This document shows positions 1 through 6,819 of a stretch of DNA of 8,201 bases, piece by piece; position 1 is the stretch's first letter, and each line of letters begins with the position of its first letter. Under the pieces are notes generated by a model. It was not told where the DNA came from. It searched no databases and saw only the letters and a list, made by a program, of their open reading frames with translations. The translations under genes and the position numbers were made by a program. The DNA is from an uncultured Lachnospiraceae bacterium (GTDB lineage Bacteria; Bacillota; Clostridia; Lachnospirales; Lachnospiraceae): positions 1 through 8,201 of the forward strand of contig CACZSE010000163.1 of NCBI GenBank assembly GCA_902783735.1, read 5' to 3'.

Positions 1-876
1 ATGACATATGAGATGCAGAATCCCATCCTTAAGAGGAGTTCGGAGTATGTAGGTGTAGGTGATTATGACGGACACAAGATAAATGTGGTGGACAGTTCCG
101 GAACGGTATATGAAATAGATACGACACTTCCCCTTCGTGATTTCAGTGTATCGAAAGAAGGTCTGGTGGCAGCCATTCTTGAGGATTCGACTAACTCATG
201 GGTAAATGTATATACCGTAAAGGGTGAAAAGATAGTAGAGATAAAAGCTACCATGTCAAAGACCGGATATCCTCTCAGCGTAGCAATATCGGGAGAGGTC
301 ATGGCCGTTAGCTATCTGCATGTCGACAGTGATACCATGAAGAGCGGAGTTACATTTTATAACTTTGGCGGAGTGGGAGAAAATGTGACGGACAAGATAG
401 TCAGCAGCTATGAATATCCGGACGCGATCGTACCTACGATAGAATTTATGGATTCAGACACCCTCATGGCACTGGCTGACAACAGACTCATGTTCTACGA
501 GGGATCGAAGATACCGAAGAGCACCTCGGACATACTTTTAAACGAGAGCATTCTCGGGGTATATTATGGAAAGAATAATGTCTGCCTTGTGGGTTACGAC
601 TCGTCCGGTGAAGATAAATACAAGATAGATATATACGATACAAAAGGCAAAAAAACAGGCTCTTACAGATACAATATAGACTTTAAGGATATTGTGGTAA
701 GTAACGGTCAGGTTTTGATATATAATGAAAAACAGTGTATAGTCACAGATATTCAGGGAAATGAAAAATATAACGGGATATTTGAAGAACCCGTATTGTT
801 TGTAGCTACAACGGATTCCGCTAAAAAATATCTGTTTGTGAAAGAAATGTCTATCGACACGGTGAGATTTGAATAA
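1..876 (+). CDS. DUF5711-type protein, C-terminal part (5'-truncated by window edge)
   Basis: The reading frame is open from base 1 and encodes 291 residues to a TAA at 874-876. Its first residues (TYEMQNPI) read like the interior of the DUF5711 family as I remember it, where a similar 'YEMQNP' stretch follows an N-terminal membrane helix. The ATG at base 1 is therefore probably an internal Met, and the true start lies upstream. The visible part is soluble and beta-rich. It has repeated strand-turn motifs such as DYDGHKINVVDSSG, INVYTVKG-like segments and IDIYDTKGKKTG, consistent with a beta-propeller-like extracytoplasmic sensor or scaffold domain. No catalytic residues are recognisable. Only one base separates its stop from the CvpA-like start at 878, which indicates translational coupling and a shared transcript. 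In clostridia this family is often found next to cvpA. The biochemical function is unknown. The family call is recollection, not a search result. Confidence 0.78.
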   Translation: MTYEMQNPILKRSSEYVGVGDYDGHKINVVDSSGTVYEIDTTLPLRDFSVSKEGLVAAILEDSTNSWVNVYTVKGEKIVEIKATMSKTGYPLSVAISGEVMAVSYLHVDSDTMKSGVTFYNFGGVGENVTDKIVSSYEYPDAIVPTIEFMDSDTLMALADNRLMFYEGSKIPKSTSDILLNESILGVYYGKNNVCLVGYDSSGEDKYKIDIYDTKGKKTGSYRYNIDFKDIVVSNGQVLIYNEKQCIVTDIQGNEKYNGIFEEPVLFVATTDSAKKYLFVKEMSIDTVRFE

Positions 877-877
877 C

Positions 878-1378
878 ATGAGTATTAGTATAACGTTGGC
901 AGTTACGGCTCTGGTCTTTCTGCTTGGGATGTATATAGGGGGAATGAAGGGCTTTGCTGACAGTGTGGCCGGATTTGTGGCGCTTGCAGTGGCTATCTTC
1001 ATGCTTATCATATTTATCAGGATCATATCTGCGTACGGAAAAGGAGATATCAAAGAAACGATCATAGCTGTAGTAGTCCTGATAATCCTGGGGATCGTTT
1101 ACAGCATATTGAAGGTGGTAACAAAGTCTATACAGGCGGTGGCGGAGCTTCCCATTCTTGGAGCGGTAGATAAGATACTTGGAGCAGCGCTTGGATTTTT
1201 GGTCGCACTTGTTTTGTTTCATGCAGTTATGACACTGGCCGAACTCGGATACCTTGCAGGCATTGGCGATAATATCATAAAGGAAGCAGAAGAAAGTAAG
1301 ATATTGACCCAGCTTAGAGCACTGGATATTTTTGAAATTGTTAAAAATGTGAAGGATAAGATCGCTGAAAGTATCTGA
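878..1378 (+). CDS. CvpA family membrane protein
   Basis: This encodes a 166-aa integral membrane protein. Hydrophobic segments lie at about residues 4-22, 26-50, 62-81 and 100-125, followed by a short charged C-terminal tail (about 130-166). The four-helix layout, the Lys-Gly-Phe step after helix 1 (GMKGFADSVAGF) and the 'ELPILGAVDKILGAALG' motif before helix 4 fit the CvpA family. Members of that family are linked to colicin V export in E. coli and more widely to envelope homeostasis; the molecular role is unclear. I chose the ATG at 878 over an in-frame TTG at 869. A GGTGAG purine tract at 861-866 sits 11 nt before 878 but only 2 nt before 869. The ATG lies one base after the upstream stop, and 13 bases separate this stop from the next gene, so all three genes are likely co-transcribed. 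Confidence 0.85.
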   Translation: MSISITLAVTALVFLLGMYIGGMKGFADSVAGFVALAVAIFMLIIFIRIISAYGKGDIKETIIAVVVLIILGIVYSILKVVTKSIQAVAELPILGAVDKILGAALGFLVALVLFHAVMTLAELGYLAGIGDNIIKEAEESKILTQLRALDIFEIVKNVKDKIAESI

Positions 1379-1391
1379 AAGAGGAAAAAAC

Positions 1392-1622
1392 ATGCATTAT
1401 GAGATCATAGGAATAGTAGCTACTTTGTTTATCGTTTTTGCTTTTACCAGAAACGGGGAAAAGCAGATAAGAATATTGGATCTGGTGGGAGCGGCTCTTT
1501 TTGTGATATACGGAGTATTGATACAATCATTCAGTACAATATTGCTTAACGGTATACTGATAGTCGTTCAGATATTTAAATTATATAAACTTAAGGATCG
1601 GGTGGAAGTAACGGAAGAATAA
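1392..1622 (+). CDS. Small three-helix membrane protein, YgjV-like
   Basis: This encodes 76 residues with three hydrophobic segments, at about 4-19, 28-45 and 48-67, and a short charged C-terminus ending VEVTEE. The order 'EIIGIVATLFIV', a short Arg/Lys-containing loop (TRNGEKQIR), 'GAALFVIYGVLI' and 'LLNGILIVVQIFKLY' matches my memory of the YgjV family of small inner-membrane proteins. Their three-helix arrangement is reminiscent of SemiSWEET/PQ-loop units, but no transport substrate can be inferred. A good Shine-Dalgarno sequence (AAGAGG, with GAGG at 1381-1384) precedes the ATG by 7 nt. The gene starts 13 nt after the CvpA-like stop, so it is probably the last gene of the operon; a terminator-like hairpin follows at 1662-1706. 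The gene is clearly coding (start, SD and hydrophobic periodicity). The family name is less certain. Confidence 0.75.
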   Translation: MHYEIIGIVATLFIVFAFTRNGEKQIRILDLVGAALFVIYGVLIQSFSTILLNGILIVVQIFKLYKLKDRVEVTEE

Positions 1623-1661
1623 CAGTAAAAGGGGCTGTGAAAAAAGCATAGCTCTACAATG

Positions 1662-1706
1662 AAAGAAGGACCATGGTACAATAATACGCCAAAGGTCCTT
1701 CTTTTT
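1662..1706 (+). terminator. Rho-independent-type terminator after the three-gene operon
   Basis: AAAGAAGGACC (1662-1672) and GGTCCTTCTTT (1694-1704) form a perfect 11-bp stem around a 21-nt loop, and the descending arm runs into five Ts (1702-1706). The hairpin starts 40 bases after the YgjV-like stop, so it can terminate that operon. It is also nearly symmetrical: the A-rich ascending arm gives a short T run on the other strand. The unusually long loop fits a hairpin that belongs to an inserted element, but termination does not depend on that reading. Confidence 0.7.
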
Positions 1707-1742
1707 GTGTTAAAATATACTTGCAATGAATACTTTTAACAC
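1707..1742. repeat. 9-bp perfect inverted repeat with 18-bp spacer
   Basis: GTGTTAAAA (1707-1715) is exactly mirrored by TTTTAACAC (1734-1742). The repeat directly abuts the T tail of the preceding hairpin and brackets the ATG (1726) of the small ORF. It could be a second hairpin hiding that start codon, or an operator or end-binding site of a mobile element. No protein or role can be assigned from sequence alone. Confidence 0.6.
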
Positions 1743-1851
1743 ATCTTATTCTAACCCCAAACAGGCAGTTTTGCCAATGCTAATTCAGGCAGAAGGGATA
1801 GAAGTTATGTCAGGCAAGGTTGATCTGGAGAAATATCAATGGAAGCAGTAA
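1726..1851 (+). pseudogene. 41-codon ORF, possible transposase remnant (N- and C-terminus joined)
   Basis: The ORF runs ATG to TAA and encodes 41 residues. It opens MNTFNTSYSNPKQAVLPMLI, reminiscent of the first residues of IS1182-type (DUF772) transposases, which often have a 'Y(N/S)xxQxVLP' opening. The remainder (QAEGIEVMSGKVDLEKYQWKQ) does not continue like a transposase and may derive from the other end of the gene after an internal deletion. No Shine-Dalgarno sequence precedes the ATG, and the start lies inside the spacer of the 1707-1742 inverted repeat, so efficient translation is doubtful. It could alternatively be a chance ORF. The assignment rests on resemblance only. Confidence 0.28.
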
Positions 1852-1882
1852 CCCCAAAAACAATTGAAAGGATGGTGGATCG

Positions 1883-4800
1883 ATGAAACAGAAAATGAGA
1901 TTTTTGTCTTGGATCTTGATCGCGGTAATGACTGTTTGTCAGCTGCCGGGATTATCCATGCCTGTATTTGCATCGCAAACACAGGAAATAGCAAATGAGG
2001 GAAATGAGGAAGATCCGTCTTTGGATGAATCCGAAGAAGATATAACGGAGAGCTCCATTTCCGATAATGAAACCGTAACAGTCTCCGAAAATGAATCCGA
2101 AGACATTTCCACGGAAAATGAAGAGACGCTTAATGAGGATTCATCGGAATCATACGATCTGTATGTTGGCGGTGTACAGGTTACAAGCGCAAACAAGGAT
2201 GATATAACAGCTGCGATCGTGGACTCGGGCCAGACAGCGACAGGACAGGCCAAGTATGATCCGGACGCAAAAACTCTTACCATAAAGAATTTCGAGTTTA
2301 TCGGTATTGGTTATCAGGATTCAAGTGCTTATCCCATGTGCGGTGGTATCTGGAGTGGTATAAATGATCTGACACTGGTAATAGACGGGGATAATAATAT
2401 AACAGAAGTTGGAGGTTCAAGGCCTACAAGTATCGGAATCTGGGCAGAGAACGGATTGATCATAAAAGGAATCGGAACCCTGACGGCAAAAGGAAGCACT
2501 CCTACCCCGTACAGCAACGGTCATGGCTACAGTTATGGCATAGGTGGCAGATCATGTCTGATCGATGATGATTTTACGGGAACACTGAATGCAATATCAA
2601 GTAATATAACAAATAATCTGAATTCTTATGCGTCAGTCGGTCTCTCCGTTTCACATACTCTGACCATCAATAACGGTACAGTCAATGCTTATAGCGGAGA
2701 CAGTCTTGGCAATATGGGTATTTCTGCCGGAATAATAGCATCCGACGTTATAATAAACGGCGGAAATCTCACAGCCGTTGGTGGTGCTTCGATAAAAGAT
2801 GAGAGCTACGGCATATATGTGCCGAGCAGGACGATCTATATTAACGGAGGCACAGTTAAAGCGTCCGGAAAATACGGAGCTATGACACATACGGAATTCG
2901 GTGAGGATACCGTAATAAAGGCTTCTTTTAATGCAGACGGATCAGAGCTTGAAGATTATTCCGCTTCAAATGCTTCCGGATATAAATATATATATGCAAC
3001 ATTTACCGAAAGATTTTATGACCTATATGTAGGCGGAGTTCACGTTACAAATCTGAACAGAAACAAACTGGTAAGTGAGATAAACGCAAGCGGTGGAGCA
3101 GCATCGGGAATTATCACATTTGATTCAAAAACTAACACTCTTTACATGAAAGATGCGACAGTCACCGCCCGAGGAACCGCGGATTACAGAGGTGATAGCT
3201 GTACCATAACAACTACACTTGATAAGCTGACCATTGCTTTTAGTGGTACAAATAACATAGGATGTGAATATCCTTATGTCGGAAGCTATGCATATTATAA
3301 TGGCATAGGATGTGTATCTACAGACCTGGTATTCGAAGGTGAAGATGGTGCTACGCTGACTGTATCTGCCAACAGCGGTACAGCTCCGGAAAACGGTGCT
3401 ATCTGTCCTGCGACAATAACGGTTAACGGTGGAACAGTCATTGCCCAAAGTCCGTATGAAAAGAGACTTGCTCATGTACCGTACGGTCTGTCACTCAATA
3501 AGTCCGGTGGTGTACTGCTTACAGTGAACAAGGGCAAGCTGATCAGCACAGGATGGGCACCTATATGTGCTTCAAACTTTACCGCAGACAGAGTAAGTCC
3601 CAATACCATGCTTAGAGGAAGTAAAAATGACGATGGTTCGGAATCGGAAAGCTACGATTATGCTAATAACGGCGGTTTTGGCGACTATGGATATCAGAAC
3701 ACGTACAGATATGTAGAAGCAGTCCCGATAACAGACACACCGTATGACCTCTATATAAACGGGACCAGGGTTACCGGATTAAATGCATATGACCTGTCGC
3801 TTATTGAAGGTGTAGAGGGAAATGCAAGCTACGATGCGGAAACCAATACTCTTAACCTTAACGGAGTTGACATTACCGGTACGGACACAAGCGATGTATG
3901 GGCCGGAATTAAATATCTGGGTTATAAACAGCTGAACATAAACGTAAACGGACAAAATCACATCGTAGATAACGGTGTAAGGAATACGGCTTCAGCCGGA
4001 ATCCTTACCGGAGAGTACAATGATTATAATTATTGGGACAATGCCGCTAACGTAAATATTTCGATCAGCGAAGGCGGTCTGCTGGAGCTGCACGGTGGTT
4101 ATGTCAGCGGAGGATATTACCCTTCAACATTAGGTTGTTATGTTCAGGGAATGGGTAAATTGACCATATCCGGGAAGGGTACACTGTCAACCTGTGGCGG
4201 AAAAAGCAAAGGTGGCGTTAACGAAGGATACAGCTATGGAATATGTGCTAATTCTATATCTGTAGACATGGAAGAAGGCAATGTGTTCGCGTTGGGACAA
4301 CAAGCATATTTCAGTACAGGAATAGCTACAACAAGCGGATTTCATATCTATAACGGTAAGGTTCTCGCAATGGCCGATGATGCATGCGAGAGTTATGGTG
4401 TCTATGCATCAAACTGGATGGATCCGAACGGAATAAACCTTGAAGGCGGAGAACTGATCGCAGCAGGCGGAAATGCAACCAAGGATGGATTCGGAATATA
4501 TTGTGAAAACGGGAATTTCATAATTAACGGAGGTAAGCTTACCGCATCTACCGAATCCGACACAGCATCATCACGTGCAATAAGCAAAGCTCCTACGCTT
4601 GCTGCAGGATTGATTGCGGGAGCAAGCAAAAACAGTAACGGTTCAAGAGCCGAAAAGTACATAGAAGAAAAGAATTCCGAGTATAAATGGTTCAGTGTGC
4701 CCTATGAGGACTGGGGAGAGATAACGGCTTCATTCAAGGCGATGTTCAACAATGATTACACGCAGGTTCCGGAAGGTATCTGGTATGTATTCGGAAACAA

Positions 4801-6769
4801 TACTATGGGATATACACCTGTCTATACCTCGGCAGATGAGATCATCGACTATAGTGAGGTTTACACAGGCTCAGCCATTACCTTCAATGAAAATGTATAT
4901 GTTTTCCATGGAAGCAGAAAGCTCTGGGAGAACAGAGATTATACACTCTCTTATAAGAACAATGTTAATGCTGCGGATGCACATGCCGGTGTCAAGGCTC
5001 CCGTGATAAACGTAAAAGGAAAGGGAACCTATTCAAGTACGGCAGATTTTAAATTCAGTATCAGAAAAACAGATCTAAGCAAGGCAACACTTGTTTCCGA
5101 AAGAATCGTAACCGCAGCAGCGGGAAGCAAGATAGGAACGATCAAACCTTCGCTTACATATGCAGGTAAAAAGCTTACTGCAGGCAAGGATTATGATCTG
5201 TCATATTATTATGATTCGGTAGCTGATTCTCATAAGATAGCCGATCCGGCCAAAACAAATGTGGCAGCAGGCGGATATTATCAGATATGGATAACGGCTC
5301 ATGCCGGCAGCAATTTTGAAGGCGCATTTGCTCAGACTGTAACAGTCAGAGGCGTGGATGCCAAGGCTAAGAACATCGTTGCCATGAACAAGGTGAAAGT
5401 AAATGCTCCTAAAGCAAAGGATTTGCCTTATACGGAAAGCGGATACAAGCTCTCCGAGCTGTTTGATAACAGTAACGGAAAGGCCGCAAAAGCTACCGTT
5501 GTAAACAGAAAAGAAGTACTTGAGTACGGTAAGCACTATACCGTATATTCTCCGGATGAAGATGAAAACGGTGTCATCAAAGATTCAGGCAAGCATACTG
5601 TTGTCATTCATGGATGCGACAATGAGCATGTAGGCGACAAGCTGGCAACCATAGAGATCGGAGGAACACCTGCCGGCAAGGTCAAGATAGCAGGACTTGC
5701 TTCAAATGTGGAATACAGCGGAAAGAGTTATACTTATGCCGATCTGTTCACTCCGGACAAGACAACGAAGGCGAATAAATGGAACAGGATCACACTTTAT
5801 GTTGTAAATAACAAAAAGATCGAAACACTGGAAGAAGACAAGGACTACAAGGTTGAAGTATCTCATAACGGTGCTACCGGCAAGGTAGATGTTATATACA
5901 CATTTATGGGCAAATACAATGGTGTTACCAAAAAGGCGGTAAATGTAAAGGTAAGAAATATAACAGCTGCCACAGTGGAAGTATCCGATGCGGAATTCTC
6001 AAAAGCAGGTGCTGTACCGGATGATATAGTTGTAAAACTCGGTGATGAGATCCTGAGAGAAGGAATCGACTATACACTTTCATATTCAAATAATGCAAAG
6101 CCGGGTAAGAAAACCGACAAGTCAGCTCCGACAGTAACGGCAACCGGAATCGGCAATTATGCCGGCAAAGCCATCGGAAAATACAATGTAAATAAGTCTG
6201 ATATAAGAAAGCATGTAACGCTTGCAGCTGCCGACAAGGCATATGATGAAAAGGCTAAGCCGGGTTACTTCAAATCCGTTCCTAAGCTCATGGACGGCGG
6301 AAAGGCTATCTCTGTAGGCAAGGATGTCTCAAAGATCAATAAGACAGACTACAAGTATTACTATGCCGGCACAGATACGGAAATACCTGATGATACGATC
6401 GTACCCGCAGGAACATGGATAGAAGTCAGGGTAACCGTGAAATGTCTTGATAACAGTCCTTATGAAGCAGGTGAAAATCTTGTTCTTACAGGTCGTTACA
6501 GGATGATCCAAAAGGGATATGATCTTAAGAGCGCCAAGGTTACGGTCAAAAACAAGAATATCCAGTTCAACAACGGTAAGCCGATACTCCTGGAGAATAA
6601 TCTCTCGGTAGTTCTGAACAAAAAGGAACTAACGACTGATGATTACGAGATCGTATCGATAAGGAACAACCGCTTCCTCGGAACAGCAACAGTAGAGATC
6701 AGAGGAAAAGGTCAGTACGGCGGAAGCAAGACATTTACATTCAAGATCAGCGCCAAAGCATTGAAATAA
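1883..6769 (+). CDS. Large secreted surface protein: three YDLYVGG beta-helix-like modules plus Ig-like repeats
   Basis: This encodes 1628 residues. Residues 1-30 form a signal peptide (K/R-rich start, hydrophobic core FLSWILIAVMTV, cleavage expected after PVFA30). Residues 31-90 are an acidic linker with 23 Asp/Glu and no Lys, Arg or His. Three long repeats follow, at about 91-378, 379-620 and 621-943. Each opens with YDLY(V/I)xGxxVT and 'YD..T.TL...' and continues with short Gly/Asn-rich strands such as 'LTINNGTVNAYSG' and 'IYINGGTVKASG'. This pattern is typical of right-handed beta-helix or Cthe_2159-like carbohydrate-binding domains. From about 990 to the C-terminus run about seven Ig-like modules with 'DYTLSY.NN' and 'GKGxYxGxxxxxF.I' signatures. 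No LPXTG motif, SLH domain, choline-binding repeat or C-terminal membrane helix is visible. A purine-rich stretch (GAAAGGATGGTGG, 1866-1878) precedes the ATG. The likely role is binding to plant or host polysaccharide at the cell surface; no enzymatic motif was recognised. The gene is probably monocistronic, bounded by hairpins on both sides. Confidence 0.85.
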   Translation: MKQKMRFLSWILIAVMTVCQLPGLSMPVFASQTQEIANEGNEEDPSLDESEEDITESSISDNETVTVSENESEDISTENEETLNEDSSESYDLYVGGVQVTSANKDDITAAIVDSGQTATGQAKYDPDAKTLTIKNFEFIGIGYQDSSAYPMCGGIWSGINDLTLVIDGDNNITEVGGSRPTSIGIWAENGLIIKGIGTLTAKGSTPTPYSNGHGYSYGIGGRSCLIDDDFTGTLNAISSNITNNLNSYASVGLSVSHTLTINNGTVNAYSGDSLGNMGISAGIIASDVIINGGNLTAVGGASIKDESYGIYVPSRTIYINGGTVKASGKYGAMTHTEFGEDTVIKASFNADGSELEDYSASNASGYKYIYATFTERFYDLYVGGVHVTNLNRNKLVSEINASGGAASGIITFDSKTNTLYMKDATVTARGTADYRGDSCTITTTLDKLTIAFSGTNNIGCEYPYVGSYAYYNGIGCVSTDLVFEGEDGATLTVSANSGTAPENGAICPATITVNGGTVIAQSPYEKRLAHVPYGLSLNKSGGVLLTVNKGKLISTGWAPICASNFTADRVSPNTMLRGSKNDDGSESESYDYANNGGFGDYGYQNTYRYVEAVPITDTPYDLYINGTRVTGLNAYDLSLIEGVEGNASYDAETNTLNLNGVDITGTDTSDVWAGIKYLGYKQLNINVNGQNHIVDNGVRNTASAGILTGEYNDYNYWDNAANVNISISEGGLLELHGGYVSGGYYPSTLGCYVQGMGKLTISGKGTLSTCGGKSKGGVNEGYSYGICANSISVDMEEGNVFALGQQAYFSTGIATTSGFHIYNGKVLAMADDACESYGVYASNWMDPNGINLEGGELIAAGGNATKDGFGIYCENGNFIINGGKLTASTESDTASSRAISKAPTLAAGLIAGASKNSNGSRAEKYIEEKNSEYKWFSVPYEDWGEITASFKAMFNNDYTQVPEGIWYVFGNNTMGYTPVYTSADEIIDYSEVYTGSAITFNENVYVFHGSRKLWENRDYTLSYKNNVNAADAHAGVKAPVINVKGKGTYSSTADFKFSIRKTDLSKATLVSERIVTAAAGSKIGTIKPSLTYAGKKLTAGKDYDLSYYYDSVADSHKIADPAKTNVAAGGYYQIWITAHAGSNFEGAFAQTVTVRGVDAKAKNIVAMNKVKVNAPKAKDLPYTESGYKLSELFDNSNGKAAKATVVNRKEVLEYGKHYTVYSPDEDENGVIKDSGKHTVVIHGCDNEHVGDKLATIEIGGTPAGKVKIAGLASNVEYSGKSYTYADLFTPDKTTKANKWNRITLYVVNNKKIETLEEDKDYKVEVSHNGATGKVDVIYTFMGKYNGVTKKAVNVKVRNITAATVEVSDAEFSKAGAVPDDIVVKLGDEILREGIDYTLSYSNNAKPGKKTDKSAPTVTATGIGNYAGKAIGKYNVNKSDIRKHVTLAAADKAYDEKAKPGYFKSVPKLMDGGKAISVGKDVSKINKTDYKYYYAGTDTEIPDDTIVPAGTWIEVRVTVKCLDNSPYEAGENLVLTGRYRMIQKGYDLKSAKVTVKNKNIQFNNGKPILLENNLSVVLNKKELTTDDYEIVSIRNNRFLGTATVEIRGKGQYGGSKTFTFKISAKALK
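2153..3016 (+). repeat. Protein repeat A (residues ~91-378) of the surface protein
   Basis: The header YDLYVGGVQVTSANKDD is followed by 'YDPDAKTLTIKNFEF', a run of beta-strand plus Asn/Gly turn units, and a closing signature 'SFNADGSELEDY...YKYIYA'. The same header and the DGS..E.Y...YKY closing motif recur in repeats B and C, so the boundaries can be placed by homology between copies. The glycine/asparagine ladder suggests a solenoid. At about 288 residues it is intermediate in length between the other two copies. Confidence 0.7.
3017..3742 (+). repeat. Protein repeat B (residues ~379-620) of the surface protein
   Basis: The header is YDLYVGGVHVTNLNRNKL, followed by 'FDSKTNTLYMKDATV'. The closing signature is 'SKNDDGSESESY...YRYVEA'. 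This is the shortest copy at about 242 residues, apparently because it has fewer beta-ladder rungs in its middle. The protein copies have clearly diverged, which argues for old duplication rather than recent amplification. Confidence 0.7.
3743..4711 (+). repeat. Protein repeat C (residues ~621-943) of the surface protein
   Basis: The header is YDLYINGTRVTGLNAYDL, followed by 'YDAETNTLNLNGVDITG'. The closing signature is 'SKNSNGSRAEKY...YKWFSV'. This is the longest copy at about 323 residues. It carries the clearest ladder units, such as 'GINLEGGELIAAGGNA' and 'NFIINGGKLTAST'. It is followed at residue 944 by a linker (WGEITASFKAMF) leading to the Ig-like modules. Confidence 0.7.
4862..6766 (+). 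repeat. Tandem Ig-like modules (residues ~994-1628) of the surface protein
   Basis: About seven diverged beta-sandwich-type modules can be delimited, starting near residues 994, 1063, 1156, 1264, 1362, 1442 and 1552. Recurrent elements are 'Y.G', a 'GKDYDLSY' or 'IDYTLSYSNN' segment, and a closing 'V.GKGTYS....FKFSI' or 'RGKGQYGGSKTFTFKI' strand pair. Such modules usually serve as spacers or adhesive domains in clostridial surface proteins. The modules are degenerate and two are expanded, so the count is approximate. Confidence 0.6.
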
Positions 6770-6779
6770 ACATTATGAC

Positions 6780-6814
6780 AAAAGCCTCGAAAGTCTAAAG
6801 CTTTCGGGGCTTTT
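6780..6814. terminator. Bidirectional terminator between convergent genes
   Basis: Positions 6780-6793 (AAAAGCCTCGAAAG) pair with 6801-6814 (CTTTCGGGGCTTTT) as a 14-bp stem with a single T-G wobble and a 7-nt loop. Each strand ends in TTTT. It lies 10 bases after the stop of the large surface protein and 5 bases beyond the stop of the minus-strand regulator, so it can end both transcripts. Confidence 0.85.
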
Positions 6815-6819
6815 GGTTA

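Larger units (their letters stand above)
1631..1855. mobile_element. Possible 225-bp internally deleted insertion-sequence derivative (MITE-like)
   Basis: The block begins GGGGCTGTGAAAAAAG and ends CCCC, with AAAA immediately outside both ends (1627-1630 and 1856-1859). Those flanks could be a 4-bp target duplication, though the area is A-rich. From the left end inward come a perfect 11-bp hairpin with a T tail, a 9-bp inverted repeat, and a 41-codon ORF whose N-terminus resembles the start of some transposases. A GGGGCTGT end plus a terminator-like hairpin ahead of the transposase is what I recall for IS1182-type elements. Against this, only GGGG is shared convincingly between the left end and the reverse complement of the right end, so there is no clean terminal inverted repeat. 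This is inference; it could be an ordinary intergenic region. Confidence 0.3.

Noticed and set aside
869..877. TTG start at 869 for the CvpA-like gene, overlapping the upstream stop
   Set aside because: The purine tract at 861-866 would be only 2 nt away. The ATG at 878 has suitable spacing and sits one base after the upstream stop.
538..1393. Minus-strand ORFs of 175 and 180 residues opposite the DUF5711-like and CvpA-like genes
   Set aside because: They lie antisense to well-supported genes, have Tyr/Cys/His-rich improbable compositions and show no ribosome binding sites or family motifs. They are shadow frames.
1631..1855. Clean terminal inverted repeats for the candidate mobile element
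   Set aside because: Reverse-complementing the right end gives GGGGTTACTGC against GGGGCTGTGAA at the left. Only the GGGG and scattered bases agree, so a true TIR is not demonstrated.
1939..6511. Several minus-strand and out-of-frame ORFs (60-116 residues) inside the large surface gene
   Set aside because: They are complements of the repetitive Ser/Gly/Asn-rich coding sequence, with no recognisable domains or start signals.
6724..6769. C-terminal sortase or membrane anchor on the surface protein
   Set aside because: The protein ends in a beta-strand-like segment (TFTFKISAKALK) with no LPXTG, no hydrophobic helix and no positively charged stop-transfer pattern.
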